Of a stretch of 63,985 bases of DNA, positions 18,097 through 27,870 are shown in pieces (the first letter of the stretch is position 1; each line of letters starts with the position of its first letter). The stretch is from Chloroflexota bacterium (GTDB taxonomy: Bacteria > Chloroflexota > Anaerolineae > Anaerolineales > UBA4823), in NCBI GenBank assembly GCA_020349245.1, contig CP070764.1, forward strand, positions 2,507,648 through 2,571,632. The letters are read 5' to 3'. The notes under the pieces are model-generated. The model was not told where the DNA came from and made no database searches. It saw nothing but the letters and a program-made list of their open reading frames with translations. The position numbers were made by a program, and so were the translations under genes.

Positions 18097-19557
18097 ATGA
18101 AAGGACATTGGATCCATAATCAGTGGGTCGAAAATGGCACCAGCGAGAACATAGAAGTACGCAATCCAGCTACAGAAGAAATCCTTGACCAGGTTTCAGC
18201 CGGATCCGAACGTGAGGTCAATCACGCAGTGAACTCTGCAAAAACCGCCTTCGATGTGTGGCGAAAAATCCCGGCTGTCGAGCGGGCGGCGATGCTGCAT
18301 GAAGCGACCGCCAAAATGCGCATTCACTGGTCGGAACTTGTTGAACTGCTCACCCTCGAAGAAGGTAAACCAGTCTCCGAGAACGAGGAGGAAATGGAAT
18401 GGGTAGCAGGGACATTCGATTATTATGCCGAATTAGGCCGCCACTACAGGGGCCGGGTCCTTCCTTCTCCAGAACCTGAGAACCAGCTAAATTTAGTGCT
18501 CAAGGAGCCTTATGGCGTGGTTGGCTGCATTACGCCGTGGAATTATCCGCTGCTTTTATTGGGCTGGAAGATCGCCCCAGCCCTCGCCGCCGGAAACACC
18601 GTGGTGATCAAGCCTTCAGAAATGACTCCGCTCTCGACATTGTTTTTAGCTGAAAAATGCCTGGATCATTTACCGCCTGGAGTAGTGAACGTCGTTACCG
18701 GTCATGGTTTACCGGTCGGTGAGTCCTTGGTAACCCATCCGGATGTACCCGTGATCGCCTTCACCGGCTCCCTGCAAACTGGACAGCGCATCTCCGAGCG
18801 CGCCGCCCCCATGATTAAGCACCTCCACCTCGAATTAGGCGGGAAGGATGCCTTCGTGATCGGTCCGGATATCGAAATTGAACCTTCGGTCAAAGCCCTG
18901 GCCTATTCAGCGCTCCTTAATTGTGGGCAGGTGTGTACTTCCACCGAACGCGTCTATGTTGCCGAAAACGTGAGCCGTGATTTCACCGAGGCCCTGGTCG
19001 AAGAAGTCAAATCCTTGCGTCTCGGGCCGGGTATTGAACCGACAACTGATATCGGTCCCATGATCGGCGAACAATACCGGGCAAAATTTGAGACACATAT
19101 CCAGGACGCAAAATTGCACGGCGCTGAAATCCTGACCGGTGGAAGACGACCGCCACAATTCGAGCGGGGCTTCTTTTATGAGCCAACGGTCTTGACCAAC
19201 GTCGATCACAGCATGCTGATCATGTCTGAGGAAACGTTTGGACCCGCGATCCCCTTGATGACCTACAAGACATTTGACGAGGCTATCCAGCTGGTCAACG
19301 AAAACAAATATGGCTTGGGGGCTGTTCTTCGCTCAAACGATTCTCGCTTGATCAAGACCTTCTTTGAAGAAGTGCGCGCAGGTACAATCTGGATTAACGA
19401 TCCGCTCACCGATAACTACGCTGGACCATTTGGCGGCATGAAGATGAGTGGAAATGCCCGCGAACTTGGCCTGGAAGGATTGAACAGCTTCCTGGAAACC
19501 AAGCACGTCCACTGGGATTTTTCACCAGAAGTTAAGGACTGGTGGTATCCCTACTGA
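18097..19557 (+). CDS. NAD(P)-dependent aldehyde dehydrogenase
   Basis: A 486-residue ALDH superfamily enzyme oxidising an aldehyde to the acid. TPWNYP with Asn149, the coenzyme-binding FTGS near 222-225, the general base Glu246 in LELGGK and the nucleophile Cys280 in NCGQVC are all present, and the final GGMKMSGNARELG segment is complete. The sequence type resembles betaine-aldehyde, 4-aminobutyraldehyde and similar amino-aldehyde dehydrogenases. Its place 122 bases after the polyamine transporter makes 4-aminobutyraldehyde or a related putrescine product a reasonable, unproven substrate. GAGGAG lies upstream of ATG. Transcription is probably independent because of the terminator in between. 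Confidence 0.88.
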   Translation: MKGHWIHNQWVENGTSENIEVRNPATEEILDQVSAGSEREVNHAVNSAKTAFDVWRKIPAVERAAMLHEATAKMRIHWSELVELLTLEEGKPVSENEEEMEWVAGTFDYYAELGRHYRGRVLPSPEPENQLNLVLKEPYGVVGCITPWNYPLLLLGWKIAPALAAGNTVVIKPSEMTPLSTLFLAEKCLDHLPPGVVNVVTGHGLPVGESLVTHPDVPVIAFTGSLQTGQRISERAAPMIKHLHLELGGKDAFVIGPDIEIEPSVKALAYSALLNCGQVCTSTERVYVAENVSRDFTEALVEEVKSLRLGPGIEPTTDIGPMIGEQYRAKFETHIQDAKLHGAEILTGGRRPPQFERGFFYEPTVLTNVDHSMLIMSEETFGPAIPLMTYKTFDEAIQLVNENKYGLGAVLRSNDSRLIKTFFEEVRAGTIWINDPLTDNYAGPFGGMKMSGNARELGLEGLNSFLETKHVHWDFSPEVKDWWYPY

Positions 19558-20020
19558 GGCTGCTTCACCAATTGCTCCAAATAGATTGGACAACAGGAGC
19601 CAGACATAAGGGTACCGTTGAAGCAATTAAGTCCCAGAACATGACCACGCTGGAGAAGCCTGTAAAATCAATTATTCTGTGCTCTGAACAGGTTGAGGTT
19701 GACCAGGATGTTAGGAACTAATAATAAGCTTCTCGTCCATAAATAGCCTGCCCGAATTTCCCAGGAGAGAAGAAAAACTGATCTCAACTTCAGCCATGGG
19801 ACCTATCAACTATATTAAATTCTGCTGCCAGGCTGTCCAAGATTATGCACCCTCCAATGATTTGGATACCGGACCAGGTTTCAGCCAGATTTCACTAGAA
19901 AAGCTGCAGCTCCAAATCTATTTGATCGGATATGCCCGGTATTGCTATCTTATAGCTGGAGTGATATGAGTTTAGGGGAAGGTATTACCTAGATCAGAGT
20001 AATTCAAGAAAGGAGATCAT
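19558..20020. other. Gap without a recognised gene
   Basis: 463 bases. A possible TTGATC (19922-19927) with an 18-base spacer to TATCTT (19946-19951) could serve the next gene, and TAAAAT occurs at 19663-19668. No coding frame is supported. Confidence 0.4.
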
Positions 20021-20485
20021 ATGACAATAGATCAGCTCTTATGGTTTTTTTATTTGATATTTATGATCGTTGCCTTAGGGCCAAACATCACTTTCATTTT
20101 CTGGATACGACGGTCCTTCGCATCTGATCGCGATACTGCACCGTTTCTTCTAAGAACTATTCTGTGGATCAACAACCGCATCGTGCTGCCGGCTGTCGCC
20201 CTGGCTCTGATCGTGTGGGTGAGCATGGTTTACTTTTCAGGCCAACCATTAACGATCCCTTGGATCCTGCTGACAATCGTATTCTGGATAGCTGTCTTTA
20301 TACTCAGTCTCTTGGGTTATAGAAGCACTATTGGCAATCAAATCAACCTAGCTGAACGTACAGGTTCAGGCAGCGATGAATATAAAGACGCAACCTGGCG
20401 CAGCACCCTCATTGGTATTGCCATCAGCGTCATCACATTCTTGATCATCCTCTTGCTGGCTTTCCAACCTGCCCTGTGGGGCTGA
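20021..20485 (+). CDS. DUF2269-like four-span membrane protein
   Basis: A 154-residue integral membrane protein with four hydrophobic segments (about 5-27, 53-72, 78-98 and 130-150). The arrangement, with a short FWIRRSF loop after the first span and a polar stretch NQINLAERTGSGSDEYKDATWRS before the last, resembles the DUF2269 family of predicted membrane proteins, whose function is unknown. AAAGGAG directly upstream supports the ATG. It is a single-gene unit; no neighbour suggests a role. Confidence 0.65.
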   Translation: MTIDQLLWFFYLIFMIVALGPNITFIFWIRRSFASDRDTAPFLLRTILWINNRIVLPAVALALIVWVSMVYFSGQPLTIPWILLTIVFWIAVFILSLLGYRSTIGNQINLAERTGSGSDEYKDATWRSTLIGIAISVITFLIILLLAFQPALWG

Positions 20486-20790
20486 TGTATCCTCTTGTTC
20501 TTGGGAAACCTTTGCTAGAAAATTTGTCACTTTGCACTTGACAACCAATCCGTACGCTAACTGCGCAACAACAAAAAACACTGGCCAGCATAAGGACCCA
20601 TATCGCAGAATTCGCGGAAACCAATCATATTCCGCTGGGTATACTACGATAGCAGGAGCAGCATGCCAATTTTGGATCCGAAAGGTTGAGCTACCAATCA
20701 ATTGTAGACTCACCCGAAATTGGGAAATTATGAACTTTTTTTAAAGGCAATTCACATAACCAGTCCAAAAAAGTTTCAAAGGTCACCCTC
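20486..20790. other. Gap without a recognised gene
   Basis: 305 bases between the DUF2269-like and nitroreductase genes; a short frame at 20532-20744 has no family features. Confidence 0.4.
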
Positions 20791-21564
20791 ATGTCAGTAA
20801 TCGATACAATCCACGCACACCGTTCGATCCGCAAATACAAATCTGATCCGATCCCGGATGCCATGCTAAATACAATTTTGGCAGCTGGTATTCAGGCTTC
20901 TTCTTCAGGAAATATGCAAACCTATTCGATCATCGTGACCCGCGATAGATACCTGCGCGAACAGCTATATGAAGCCCACTACGAACAAAGCATGGTCCTG
21001 GAGGCACCAGTTCTACTCACTTTCTGTGCCGATTTTCACCGCATGCGTCATTGGCTGCGCATCAGCAGTGCTCCAGACAACTTCGACAATTTTATGAGCT
21101 TCATGATCGCTGCTATCGATGCTATTTTGGTTTCCCAGAACGTTGCCCTGGCCGCGGAATCCCAAGGCCTGGGTATCTGCTATCTGGGTAGCACTTTTTC
21201 AAACTGCGATCGGGTGGGAAAAATATTAAATCTTCCCGCGAATGTTGTTCCAGTGGTCGGATTCACATTAGGCTATCCAAACGAAGACCCTCCCTTGCGA
21301 GATCGGTTGCCGCTGGATGGTTTGGTTCACCAAGAGACATACCATGATTACAGTGATGCAGAGATCCAAGAAATTTACCGGGAGCGGGAAGTCAAAGGCT
21401 GGGATCGCTATATGAGCTACCCCCGGCTGCGAAAAATGATCATCGACTCCGGAGTTGAGAACCTGGCCCAGGTTTATACAGAAGTCAAATACACGCGCCA
21501 ATCACACCAAGCATTTTCAAGGAAGGTATTGAATTATTTAGAAGCACAGGATTTCATGAATTGA
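20791..21564 (+). CDS. Nitroreductase-family flavoprotein (NfsA-like)
   Basis: A 257-residue FMN-dependent nitroreductase. HRSIRKYKSDPIP at 10-22 gives the FMN-phosphate-binding Arg pair, ASSSGNMQTYSII follows, and LAAESQGLGICYLGS near 120-134 with VVGFTLGYPNEDP near 155 are the standard NfsA/FRP features. The longer carboxy-terminal arm (residues 180-257) is typical of the NfsA/FRP subgroup that uses NADPH. Physiological substrates of such enzymes are broad: quinones, nitro compounds, flavin. Single-gene unit. Confidence 0.88.
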   Translation: MSVIDTIHAHRSIRKYKSDPIPDAMLNTILAAGIQASSSGNMQTYSIIVTRDRYLREQLYEAHYEQSMVLEAPVLLTFCADFHRMRHWLRISSAPDNFDNFMSFMIAAIDAILVSQNVALAAESQGLGICYLGSTFSNCDRVGKILNLPANVVPVVGFTLGYPNEDPPLRDRLPLDGLVHQETYHDYSDAEIQEIYREREVKGWDRYMSYPRLRKMIIDSGVENLAQVYTEVKYTRQSHQAFSRKVLNYLEAQDFMN

Positions 21565-21723
21565 TTTCAGCCGACAAGACGTTGGCAAGTTTGTCCAGTT
21601 TTATCCGCAAGATCTGTGTGGAGAGTAAACCTACCAGTGGGGTGAATATACCAATTTCCATTGACACAGCTATTCACCACTTAACCCTATTTGGGAAAAC
21701 CCACATTCGATGAAGATGTGCTG

Positions 21724-22839
21724 TCAGCGGCCAACCTGGCAGAAGGGGATCAATTCCTTCTGGTCTGCATCCAGAGAAGAGAGAACTAGGCATTCTTGGG
21801 GATCATAACAGGTGGTACAGACCCGTTTAATTGCCCGCAAGTTCAGCAGCTCGATCTGAGGAGCAAGGAAATCTTTCCCGATGGGTTGTTCGCGCATCAG
21901 GTCGGTGCTGAGATATTTTTTGTTGCAATCCGAGAAAACCGTTGCCACCACGGTATTGGCGCCCAGCCGATTTTGTGCAATCAGTCCACCCAGGAAATTC
22001 GCCCCCGAGGAAATACCAACCCCAAGACCTAACTCGCCTGCCAATTTTTGCGCCATGATGATCGCATCGCCATCATCGACGCTGATTACTTCATCTAGCT
22101 GGTCTAAATCCACAATGGCAGGGATAAATTCATCTGAGATCCCTTGGATGCGGTGAATACCCACCTTACAGCCGGTGGAAAGCGTGGGTGAATTTGCCGG
22201 TTCCAAGGGGTATAGCTTTATGCTCGGATTCTTTTCCTTGAGGTAGCGGCCAATACCCATAATCGTACCGCCGGTTCCAACGCCTGCCACAAATGCATCC
22301 GGAACCAGGGAGTGGTATTTCAGCTGCCACCATATTTCCGGCCCGGTTGTCCTATAATGGGCCCCGGTGTTGTCATGGTTGGAAAATTGCCGGGGTAAAA
22401 ACACTTTCTCGGTACTCCTGGCTAATTCTTCCGCCCGTTCAATACTGCCCAGAAATCCCCCTTCTTCTTTGCTAACTAAAATTATTTTCGCCCCCAAGCT
22501 CTTGATCAAGTTAATCCGCTCGGCACTTAACCAATCCGGCATGAAGATAACCACCGGGTGACCTAAAGCCCTGCCAATCGCAGAAAAAGCAATACCCGTG
22601 TTCCCACTGGTCGCTTCAACGATCAAGTCTTCGGGTTTCAGCTCGCCACGCTGATAGGATTGTTCCAAAATGTGGAAAGCCATGCGATCCTTGATACTCC
22701 CAGTCATATTCAAGTTTTCAGCTTTGGCATACAGCACTCGTCTCTCCCCCTGGAAGAGAAACTCAATCGCTAATAGCGGCGTATTGCCGATCATATTAGA
22801 AAAATCTCGAATTTTTGGTTTGGTATCAGGGATCGCCAT
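21724..22839 (-). CDS. Cysteine-synthase-family PLP enzyme with cysteine-containing tail
   Basis: A 371-residue fold-type II PLP enzyme. IGNTPLL at 17-23, the Schiff-base Lys50 in [10 protein letters not shown], the substrate loop ATSGNTGIA and [10 protein letters not shown] all match CysK/CysM/cystathionine beta-synthase catalytic domains. About 50 residues follow the catalytic domain and include CTTC plus two more cysteines near the end, which ordinary CysK lacks; a metal site or disulfide is conceivable. The start at 22839 rather than 22911 is supported by GGAG eight bases before the ATG and by a promoter that overlaps the longer version. Substrate (O-acetylserine, O-phosphoserine or other) unresolved. 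Confidence 0.85.
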   Translation of the reverse strand: MAIPDTKPKIRDFSNMIGNTPLLAIEFLFQGERRVLYAKAENLNMTGSIKDRMAFHILEQSYQRGELKPEDLIVEATSGNTGIAFSAIGRALGHPVVIFMPDWLSAERINLIKSLGAKIILVSKEEGGFLGSIERAEELARSTEKVFLPRQFSNHDNTGAHYRTTGPEIWWQLKYHSLVPDAFVAGVGTGGTIMGIGRYLKEKNPSIKLYPLEPANSPTLSTGCKVGIHRIQGISDEFIPAIVDLDQLDEVISVDDGDAIIMAQKLAGELGLGVGISSGANFLGGLIAQNRLGANTVVATVFSDCNKKYLSTDLMREQPIGKDFLAPQIELLNLRAIKRVCTTCYDPQECLVLSSLDADQKELIPFCQVGR

Positions 22840-22889
22840 ATCAACTCCGTTCAAACGATGCAAATTGCTGCGAATTATTTCCAGGAAGA

Positions 22890-22918
22890 ATATTACCTCA
22901 TCTTTATGCAAAGCTCAA
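22890..22918 (-). promoter_or_regulatory. Promoter of the CysK-like gene
   Basis: On the minus strand TTGAGC (22918-22913), 17-base spacer, TAATAT (22895-22890). The predicted start is about 44 bases upstream of the ATG at 22839. Confidence 0.5.
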
Positions 22919-23892
22919 TCCAGGCCATAGCCACTTTCAATCAGCTCAATGAATTGTTTGTTAAGCACGCTGCTGGAGCGCCATCCGAGATGTCTAATTT
23001 CTCAGGATATTTTATTCAACCTTGAGTAATCGCACCCATGACAACCTGGTCTGGTTCGGGCAACGGGGTACCTGGGTGAAAAACATCTTGCCGTTAATCA
23101 TCAATAACAGGATTCATATCTGGCAAGTAGTCTCTATTCCTCTGATAGTGATAAAGGTGGAGTTCCTATCCCTCACCGGAGGGAGAAATCTCTTTTTGAG
23201 ACAGAACTTGGCAATCTGATTTATCCATATTAGCGATCGGCAAATTACACTCCGCATCCGAAGAGAAGGACTCTTCATTGAAGGTTTGGGAGCCGGGATT
23301 CAAAACCACCGATTGAGCCCTTCAGAATCATGATTGAATCCGGGGAAAGTACGACCTTGGTTCCATTGAAACTTCCCGGTGAAGAATTTGTACCCCACGC
23401 AGAAGGCAAGCTCGATTTTTTTTTGTCAACGACCAGAATTTCTTGTTGAAACCAGGTCGCAGTTTGATTTTCAAAAGCTCTCAACCTGATAGCTGGCAGA
23501 ATAACGACCATCACCGGAAAATCCTCACCGTTGGCTTCGAGGTAGATCAAAATCACCTTCGCACACATCGATTTCTTCACGAGGGGTAAAAAAATTTCTA
23601 TGACTGCCCAAATCAATTAGAATGGAAAAGACTCTGGTCCCAACTCATCCATCACCGATTAGCTATGAATATCCAAATGGATAAAGCCCAAGTCCTATCC
23701 CGAGTTTAAACCAGATCCATTCTCCAACATGGAGGCATCAGGAGGCTCAGCAGATAGCTAGAGCGATGTACCCTGCCATTCCAATCAAATAACCAATTTT
23801 CTACTTTTCTCTGCAGGAACCATTTACCTTACCAAAATTGACAGAAATCCAATCTTCAATCAGCGACCTCTAAAAAAATCGTTGGGAATGAA

Positions 23893-23922
23893 TTGATCAT
23901 AAAGTGAATTCTAGGGTATAAT
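23893..23922 (+). promoter_or_regulatory. Promoter of the transglutaminase-like gene
   Basis: TTGATC (23893-23898), 18-base spacer, TATAAT (23917-23922) preceded by GGG. It lies 43 bases before the ATG. Confidence 0.55.
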
Positions 23923-23964
23923 TGTGATTAATTGCACAATTAGGTCATTCTCAGGAATCCTCGG

Positions 23965-25044
23965 ATGAAGAGAATCCTTGCCATTGGTTTAGTGGTAATT
24001 CTTGTTCTGACAATTCTTTCAACGACAGCTTATTTTGCATATACTTGGCTGCCAGCGAAGATTCATTATCACGTAACCAAATCCTTCCTCATCTCCCAGA
24101 GTGCCGATAGCGCTCAGGTATATCTAGGCATACTCATCCCCCGCAGCGGTCCATACCAAACAGTGGATGATTTAAACATTGGATGGGATGGGCAACAGGA
24201 ACGAAAGAGCCTGCCAAACGTTGATTCGCTTAAATTGTGGTCGCAAATCGGTGAAGGTAAATCACTTGAAGCGAACATTGGCTACGATATTATCTTGCCA
24301 CAGGGAGCGGTTTCTTGGAATGCGCCAATTGAAAAATTCCAATTACTCCCTCAAGCGGGGATCGAATCCGATCATCCAGAGATTCGAGAGATTGCCGGGG
24401 ATTTATCTACCAGCTCTGAAAAGAATCGGGTATATAGAATTTATCGCTTCACCTGCGACCATCTTGATTATTCACAGGAAAATTGCGAAGAAACCAACGT
24501 CTCAGCGATCGAGGCACTCCAGTCAGGCCTTGGCGCCTGCATTGGTTACTCCAGACTCATGGTCGCTCTCTGCCGAGCTGCGGGTATTCCCGCTCAAATG
24601 ATTATCGGCAGCGTCCTCCCCGATATATTCCTTTCCCTTCCGCAAACTTTATCTACCGGCATTCCGGGAGGAGGGCATGCATGGGTTGAATACAGCTCGG
24701 AGGGAAAGTGGTATCTTGTAGATCCCAGCTGGGGAGAAGATCTTACCCCAACAGTTGCATTTAACCGAAATGATGGCCGTCACCTATCATTTGGAGAATT
24801 TGAACAATTCACCAATGCAAAAGAAGATCTCAACCATTGGGCTACAGATCAAGCCCAACCACTGGATAATGCCCTCAGTTATATATTCGCTGCCCGTGGT
24901 GGGGAGACCAAGATTACACCAACAACAATCATTAAAAAGACTTGGGATGGGCGCTGGATCAACACTTTACTTTGTCTGGGGATCGTTACCATTTTACTCT
25001 GCAAAATCCGGGATTCCTTTTTTAAAAACCTGCAACCAACCTAA
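23965..25044 (+). CDS. Membrane-anchored transglutaminase-like protein
   Basis: A 359-residue protein with a hydrophobic amino-terminal segment (5-27) and a second near the carboxy end (335-350), so the central part probably sits outside the membrane. The transglutaminase-core triad is intact: Cys192 in GLGACIGYSRLMVALCRAAGIPAQ, His238 in GGHAWVEY and Asp253 in LVDPSWG. Proteins of this kind act as peptidases or amidases on peptide or cell-surface substrates, not as classical crosslinkers; the substrate is unknown. The region 45-140 has no recognised domain. It has its own promoter 43 bases upstream. Confidence 0.85.
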   Translation: MKRILAIGLVVILVLTILSTTAYFAYTWLPAKIHYHVTKSFLISQSADSAQVYLGILIPRSGPYQTVDDLNIGWDGQQERKSLPNVDSLKLWSQIGEGKSLEANIGYDIILPQGAVSWNAPIEKFQLLPQAGIESDHPEIREIAGDLSTSSEKNRVYRIYRFTCDHLDYSQENCEETNVSAIEALQSGLGACIGYSRLMVALCRAAGIPAQMIIGSVLPDIFLSLPQTLSTGIPGGGHAWVEYSSEGKWYLVDPSWGEDLTPTVAFNRNDGRHLSFGEFEQFTNAKEDLNHWATDQAQPLDNALSYIFAARGGETKITPTTIIKKTWDGRWINTLLCLGIVTILLCKIRDSFFKNLQPT

Positions 25045-25216
25045 CCCTCGATCCACAACCTGGTATTTGCATTTCCACAAGCTGATATATCCATCTGACA
25101 TACGTATCTTTTGCGATCCTCAAGGAATCAATCTGCAGACTTGAATAGTGTTTTGTTTAAAATAATAGTGCTTGAACCAGTGTAGAATAAATGCACCCAA
25201 AGAAAGTTAAATCAAG

Positions 25217-27553
25217 ATGACCTTCGAGATCGCGATAGTCTTTGCCATAACCGCCCTGGCTGTTCTGCTTTTCATCATCGAATGGGTACGCGTCGATGTG
25301 GTAGCCTTGATGGTACTGGGCTCCCTGGCACTCACTGGACTGGTCACACCCATGGAAGCAATTTCCGGCTTCAGCAATCCTGCGGTAGTGACTGTTTGGG
25401 CTGTGTTGATTCTCAGCGCCGCTTTATCCAGAACCGGGGTGGCTGGATTGATTGGACACCGGGTTCTGCGGCTGGCAGGCAACAGCGAAGGACGCCTCAT
25501 TACAATTATCATGTTGACTGTCGCCAGCCTTTCCGGGTTCATGAACGACATCGGGGTGGCAACATTGTTCCTGCCGGTTGTCCTAGATACCGCACGGAGA
25601 ATAAAACTACCCCCTTCCAAATTGCTTATTCCCCTGGCTTTTGCTGCCCTGTTAGGGGGTTTGATCACTTTAATCGGCACCCCACCAAATATCTTGATCA
25701 GCGAGGCACTTCGCCAATCGGGGTTGGTGCCGTTTGGGATGTTTGATTACACACCGGTAGGTATCGTTGTCATGCTGGCTGGTGTCCTTTTCATGGTACT
25801 CATTGGCCGCCACCTGCTTCCCAATCGTGACATCGCCAAAGAATTCTCTGGTGAGGATTACAAGCAGCTTTATGACCTGGGCGGACGGATGGGTACCGTC
25901 CAGCTGCCTCATGATTCAGCCCTAGCCGGTAAGACTCTCGCCCAGAGTCGCCTCGGTTCAGCACTGGGGCTAAATGTAATTGCGATCATTCACAACGGCC
26001 AGACTAACCTCGCTCCTGGACCGGATGTAATTCTTCAACCGGGAGATAAACTGCTAGTCGAAGGGCGACTTGACCAATTGGCCGATCTGCATGGTCGCCA
26101 GCATCTCACGCTTGAAGAAGAGGAGCTGACAATAGAGAAGCTGGTATCCGCGGACATTGAGCTCGTAGAAATCAGGCTAGCTGCAAGTTCGACATTGATC
26201 GGCCAGACACTTCGCCAGACAGATTTTCGCCAACGTTTTGGGGTTATCGTCTTGAGCATCCAGCGGGCAAATATTCCCCGCCGAACAAACCTGGAGAACT
26301 TTCCCCTGCAGCCAGATGATGTCTTTTTGGTACAGGGTACCAAAGGCAATATCGATATCCTTCGAGAAGATTCCAATTTACTGGTGTCCAAACCGCAATC
26401 TGCGGAAATTTACAACCTAGAAGAGAGACTCATGGTTGTTGGTCTGACAGAGGATTCATCTCTGGTAGGAAAATCATTAACAGAGAGCCGCCTCGGAGAT
26501 GCATTCGGCCTAGGTGTATTGGGCATCGTCCGTGAGGGCAAAACGTATCTCATGCCCCAGCCGGAGGATAAGCTTATGGCTGGAGATACCCTGCTGGTCA
26601 AAGGCAAACAAGAAGACCTGCTGACCATCGAAGGCCTGCAAAATCTGGAAATCGACGCAGAATCTTCCCCCGAGCTCATAGAGCTGGAATCGGAAGATGT
26701 TGGTTTGATCGAAACTGTACTCTCCCCACACACGACCCTGGTTGGGAAAACCCTGCGCGAGCTGCATTTCCGCGTCAAGTATGGATTGAGCGTTCTGGCA
26801 ATCTTTCGTGAAGGCCAAGCTTACCGATCCAACTTGCGGGATGAAGCGCTGCGCTTCGGAGATGCACTCCTGCTCTATGGCCCGCGAGAGAAATTCATCA
26901 TGCTGGGATCTGAGCCCGATTTCCTTGTGCTTACAGAGGAGGCCCAGGAAGCGCCTAGGCGTAATAAGGCGTTAATCTCCGTGCTGGTAATGGCGGCCGT
27001 GTTAATCCCGGTTATTCTTGGTTGGGTTCACATCGCGATTGCAGCTGTCGCTGGGGTTGTTTTGATGATCCTCACCGGCTGTTTGACGATCGAAGAAGCA
27101 CATCGCGCCATCGAATGGAAGGCGATCTTCTTGATCGCAGGGATGATCCCTTTAGGAATCGCCATGGAAAAAACCGGGGCAGCCAGTTTTCTTGCCCAGG
27201 AAATGGTCAATCTGGTCGGTGGCTGGGGCCCGGCGGCAGTCATGGCGGGCTTGTTCATCCTGGCTGCCTTGGCATCCCAGGTGATGCCCAATCCCGCTGT
27301 GGCAGTATTATTGGCCCCGATCGCCCTTAACACGGCTGGTGATTTAGGGATTTCTCCATACCCGCTATTGATGGCTGTGGCTGTTTCCGCATCAGCCGCT
27401 TTTTTAAGTCCTGTCGGGCACTCTGCAAATATCATGGTGATGGGACCGGGGGGGTACCGTTTCAGCGATTATATTAAGGTCGGTCTGCCATTGACCCTCA
27501 TTGTGCTGCTGGTTGTCATGGTGATCATGCCGATATTCTGGCCGTTTTATTAA
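25217..27553 (+). CDS. SLC13-type permease with four RCK_C domains (copy 1)
   Basis: A 778-residue membrane protein. Two membrane blocks (about 1-200 and 585-778) carry the CitMHS/DASS transporter fold, with the twin signatures LITLIGTPPNILISEA near 150-168 and LSPVGHSANIMVMGPGGYRFSDY near the end. Between them are four RCK_C (TrkA-C) modules, each starting with a phrase such as DSALAGKTLAQSRLG, SSTLIGQTLRQTDFRQRFG, DSSLVGKSLTESRLGDAFG or HTTLVGKTLRELHFRVKYG. The family includes putative sulfate, dicarboxylate and other anion:Na+ transporters; RCK_C domains often bind regulatory ligands such as nucleotides. Substrate unknown. Its tandem copy begins 317 bases downstream. Confidence 0.9.
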   Translation: MTFEIAIVFAITALAVLLFIIEWVRVDVVALMVLGSLALTGLVTPMEAISGFSNPAVVTVWAVLILSAALSRTGVAGLIGHRVLRLAGNSEGRLITIIMLTVASLSGFMNDIGVATLFLPVVLDTARRIKLPPSKLLIPLAFAALLGGLITLIGTPPNILISEALRQSGLVPFGMFDYTPVGIVVMLAGVLFMVLIGRHLLPNRDIAKEFSGEDYKQLYDLGGRMGTVQLPHDSALAGKTLAQSRLGSALGLNVIAIIHNGQTNLAPGPDVILQPGDKLLVEGRLDQLADLHGRQHLTLEEEELTIEKLVSADIELVEIRLAASSTLIGQTLRQTDFRQRFGVIVLSIQRANIPRRTNLENFPLQPDDVFLVQGTKGNIDILREDSNLLVSKPQSAEIYNLEERLMVVGLTEDSSLVGKSLTESRLGDAFGLGVLGIVREGKTYLMPQPEDKLMAGDTLLVKGKQEDLLTIEGLQNLEIDAESSPELIELESEDVGLIETVLSPHTTLVGKTLRELHFRVKYGLSVLAIFREGQAYRSNLRDEALRFGDALLLYGPREKFIMLGSEPDFLVLTEEAQEAPRRNKALISVLVMAAVLIPVILGWVHIAIAAVAGVVLMILTGCLTIEEAHRAIEWKAIFLIAGMIPLGIAMEKTGAASFLAQEMVNLVGGWGPAAVMAGLFILAALASQVMPNPAVAVLLAPIALNTAGDLGISPYPLLMAVAVSASAAFLSPVGHSANIMVMGPGGYRFSDYIKVGLPLTLIVLLVVMVIMPIFWPFY

Positions 27554-27870
27554 CGAATCCCCGATTCATTTCTCCATCCAGGTTGCGTTACCCCCCGTAA
27601 TTGAGTGTATCCTGCCAAGATGTAGTAGACATGCGGTTGATCAAGAACATGGTATGAATAACCTGTAAATCAGCCTCAATTCTGTTCAAGATTATTCATG
27701 GTATGCACATATTGAATTCATTTGCCTGAAGATTTTTTCCCACAAGTCACCTTTTCTTCTTTGATCTTCCCTTATATTTCCACTTGATCAGAAAAAACAC
27801 CCCTTTTGCCGATTAACATCAGCCCGAACGAGGTAAAATAGAAAACTGCTATCAGGAAATGTAGATCCCG
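27554..27870. other. Gap between the two SLC13 copies
   Basis: 317 bases with no coding frame. TAAAAT preceded by GG (27834-27839) is a possible -10 box for the second copy. No terminator-like hairpin seen. Confidence 0.4.

Larger units (their letters stand above)
22840..23964. other. 1.1 kb gap between divergent genes
   Basis: Contains the promoters of the CysK-like gene (minus) and of the transglutaminase gene (plus). A minus-strand frame at 23275-23616 (113 residues) ends in a segment resembling the last strands of an alpha-amylase-type beta-sandwich (NGTKVVLSPDSIMILKG), but it has no catalytic part and no ribosome site; at most it is a remnant. Nothing else is recognisable. Confidence 0.4.

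Noticed and set aside
23275..23616. 113-residue minus-strand frame with amylase-like final strands
   Set aside because: Only the last part resembles a beta-sandwich end; no catalytic domain, start or ribosome site, so not called as a gene.
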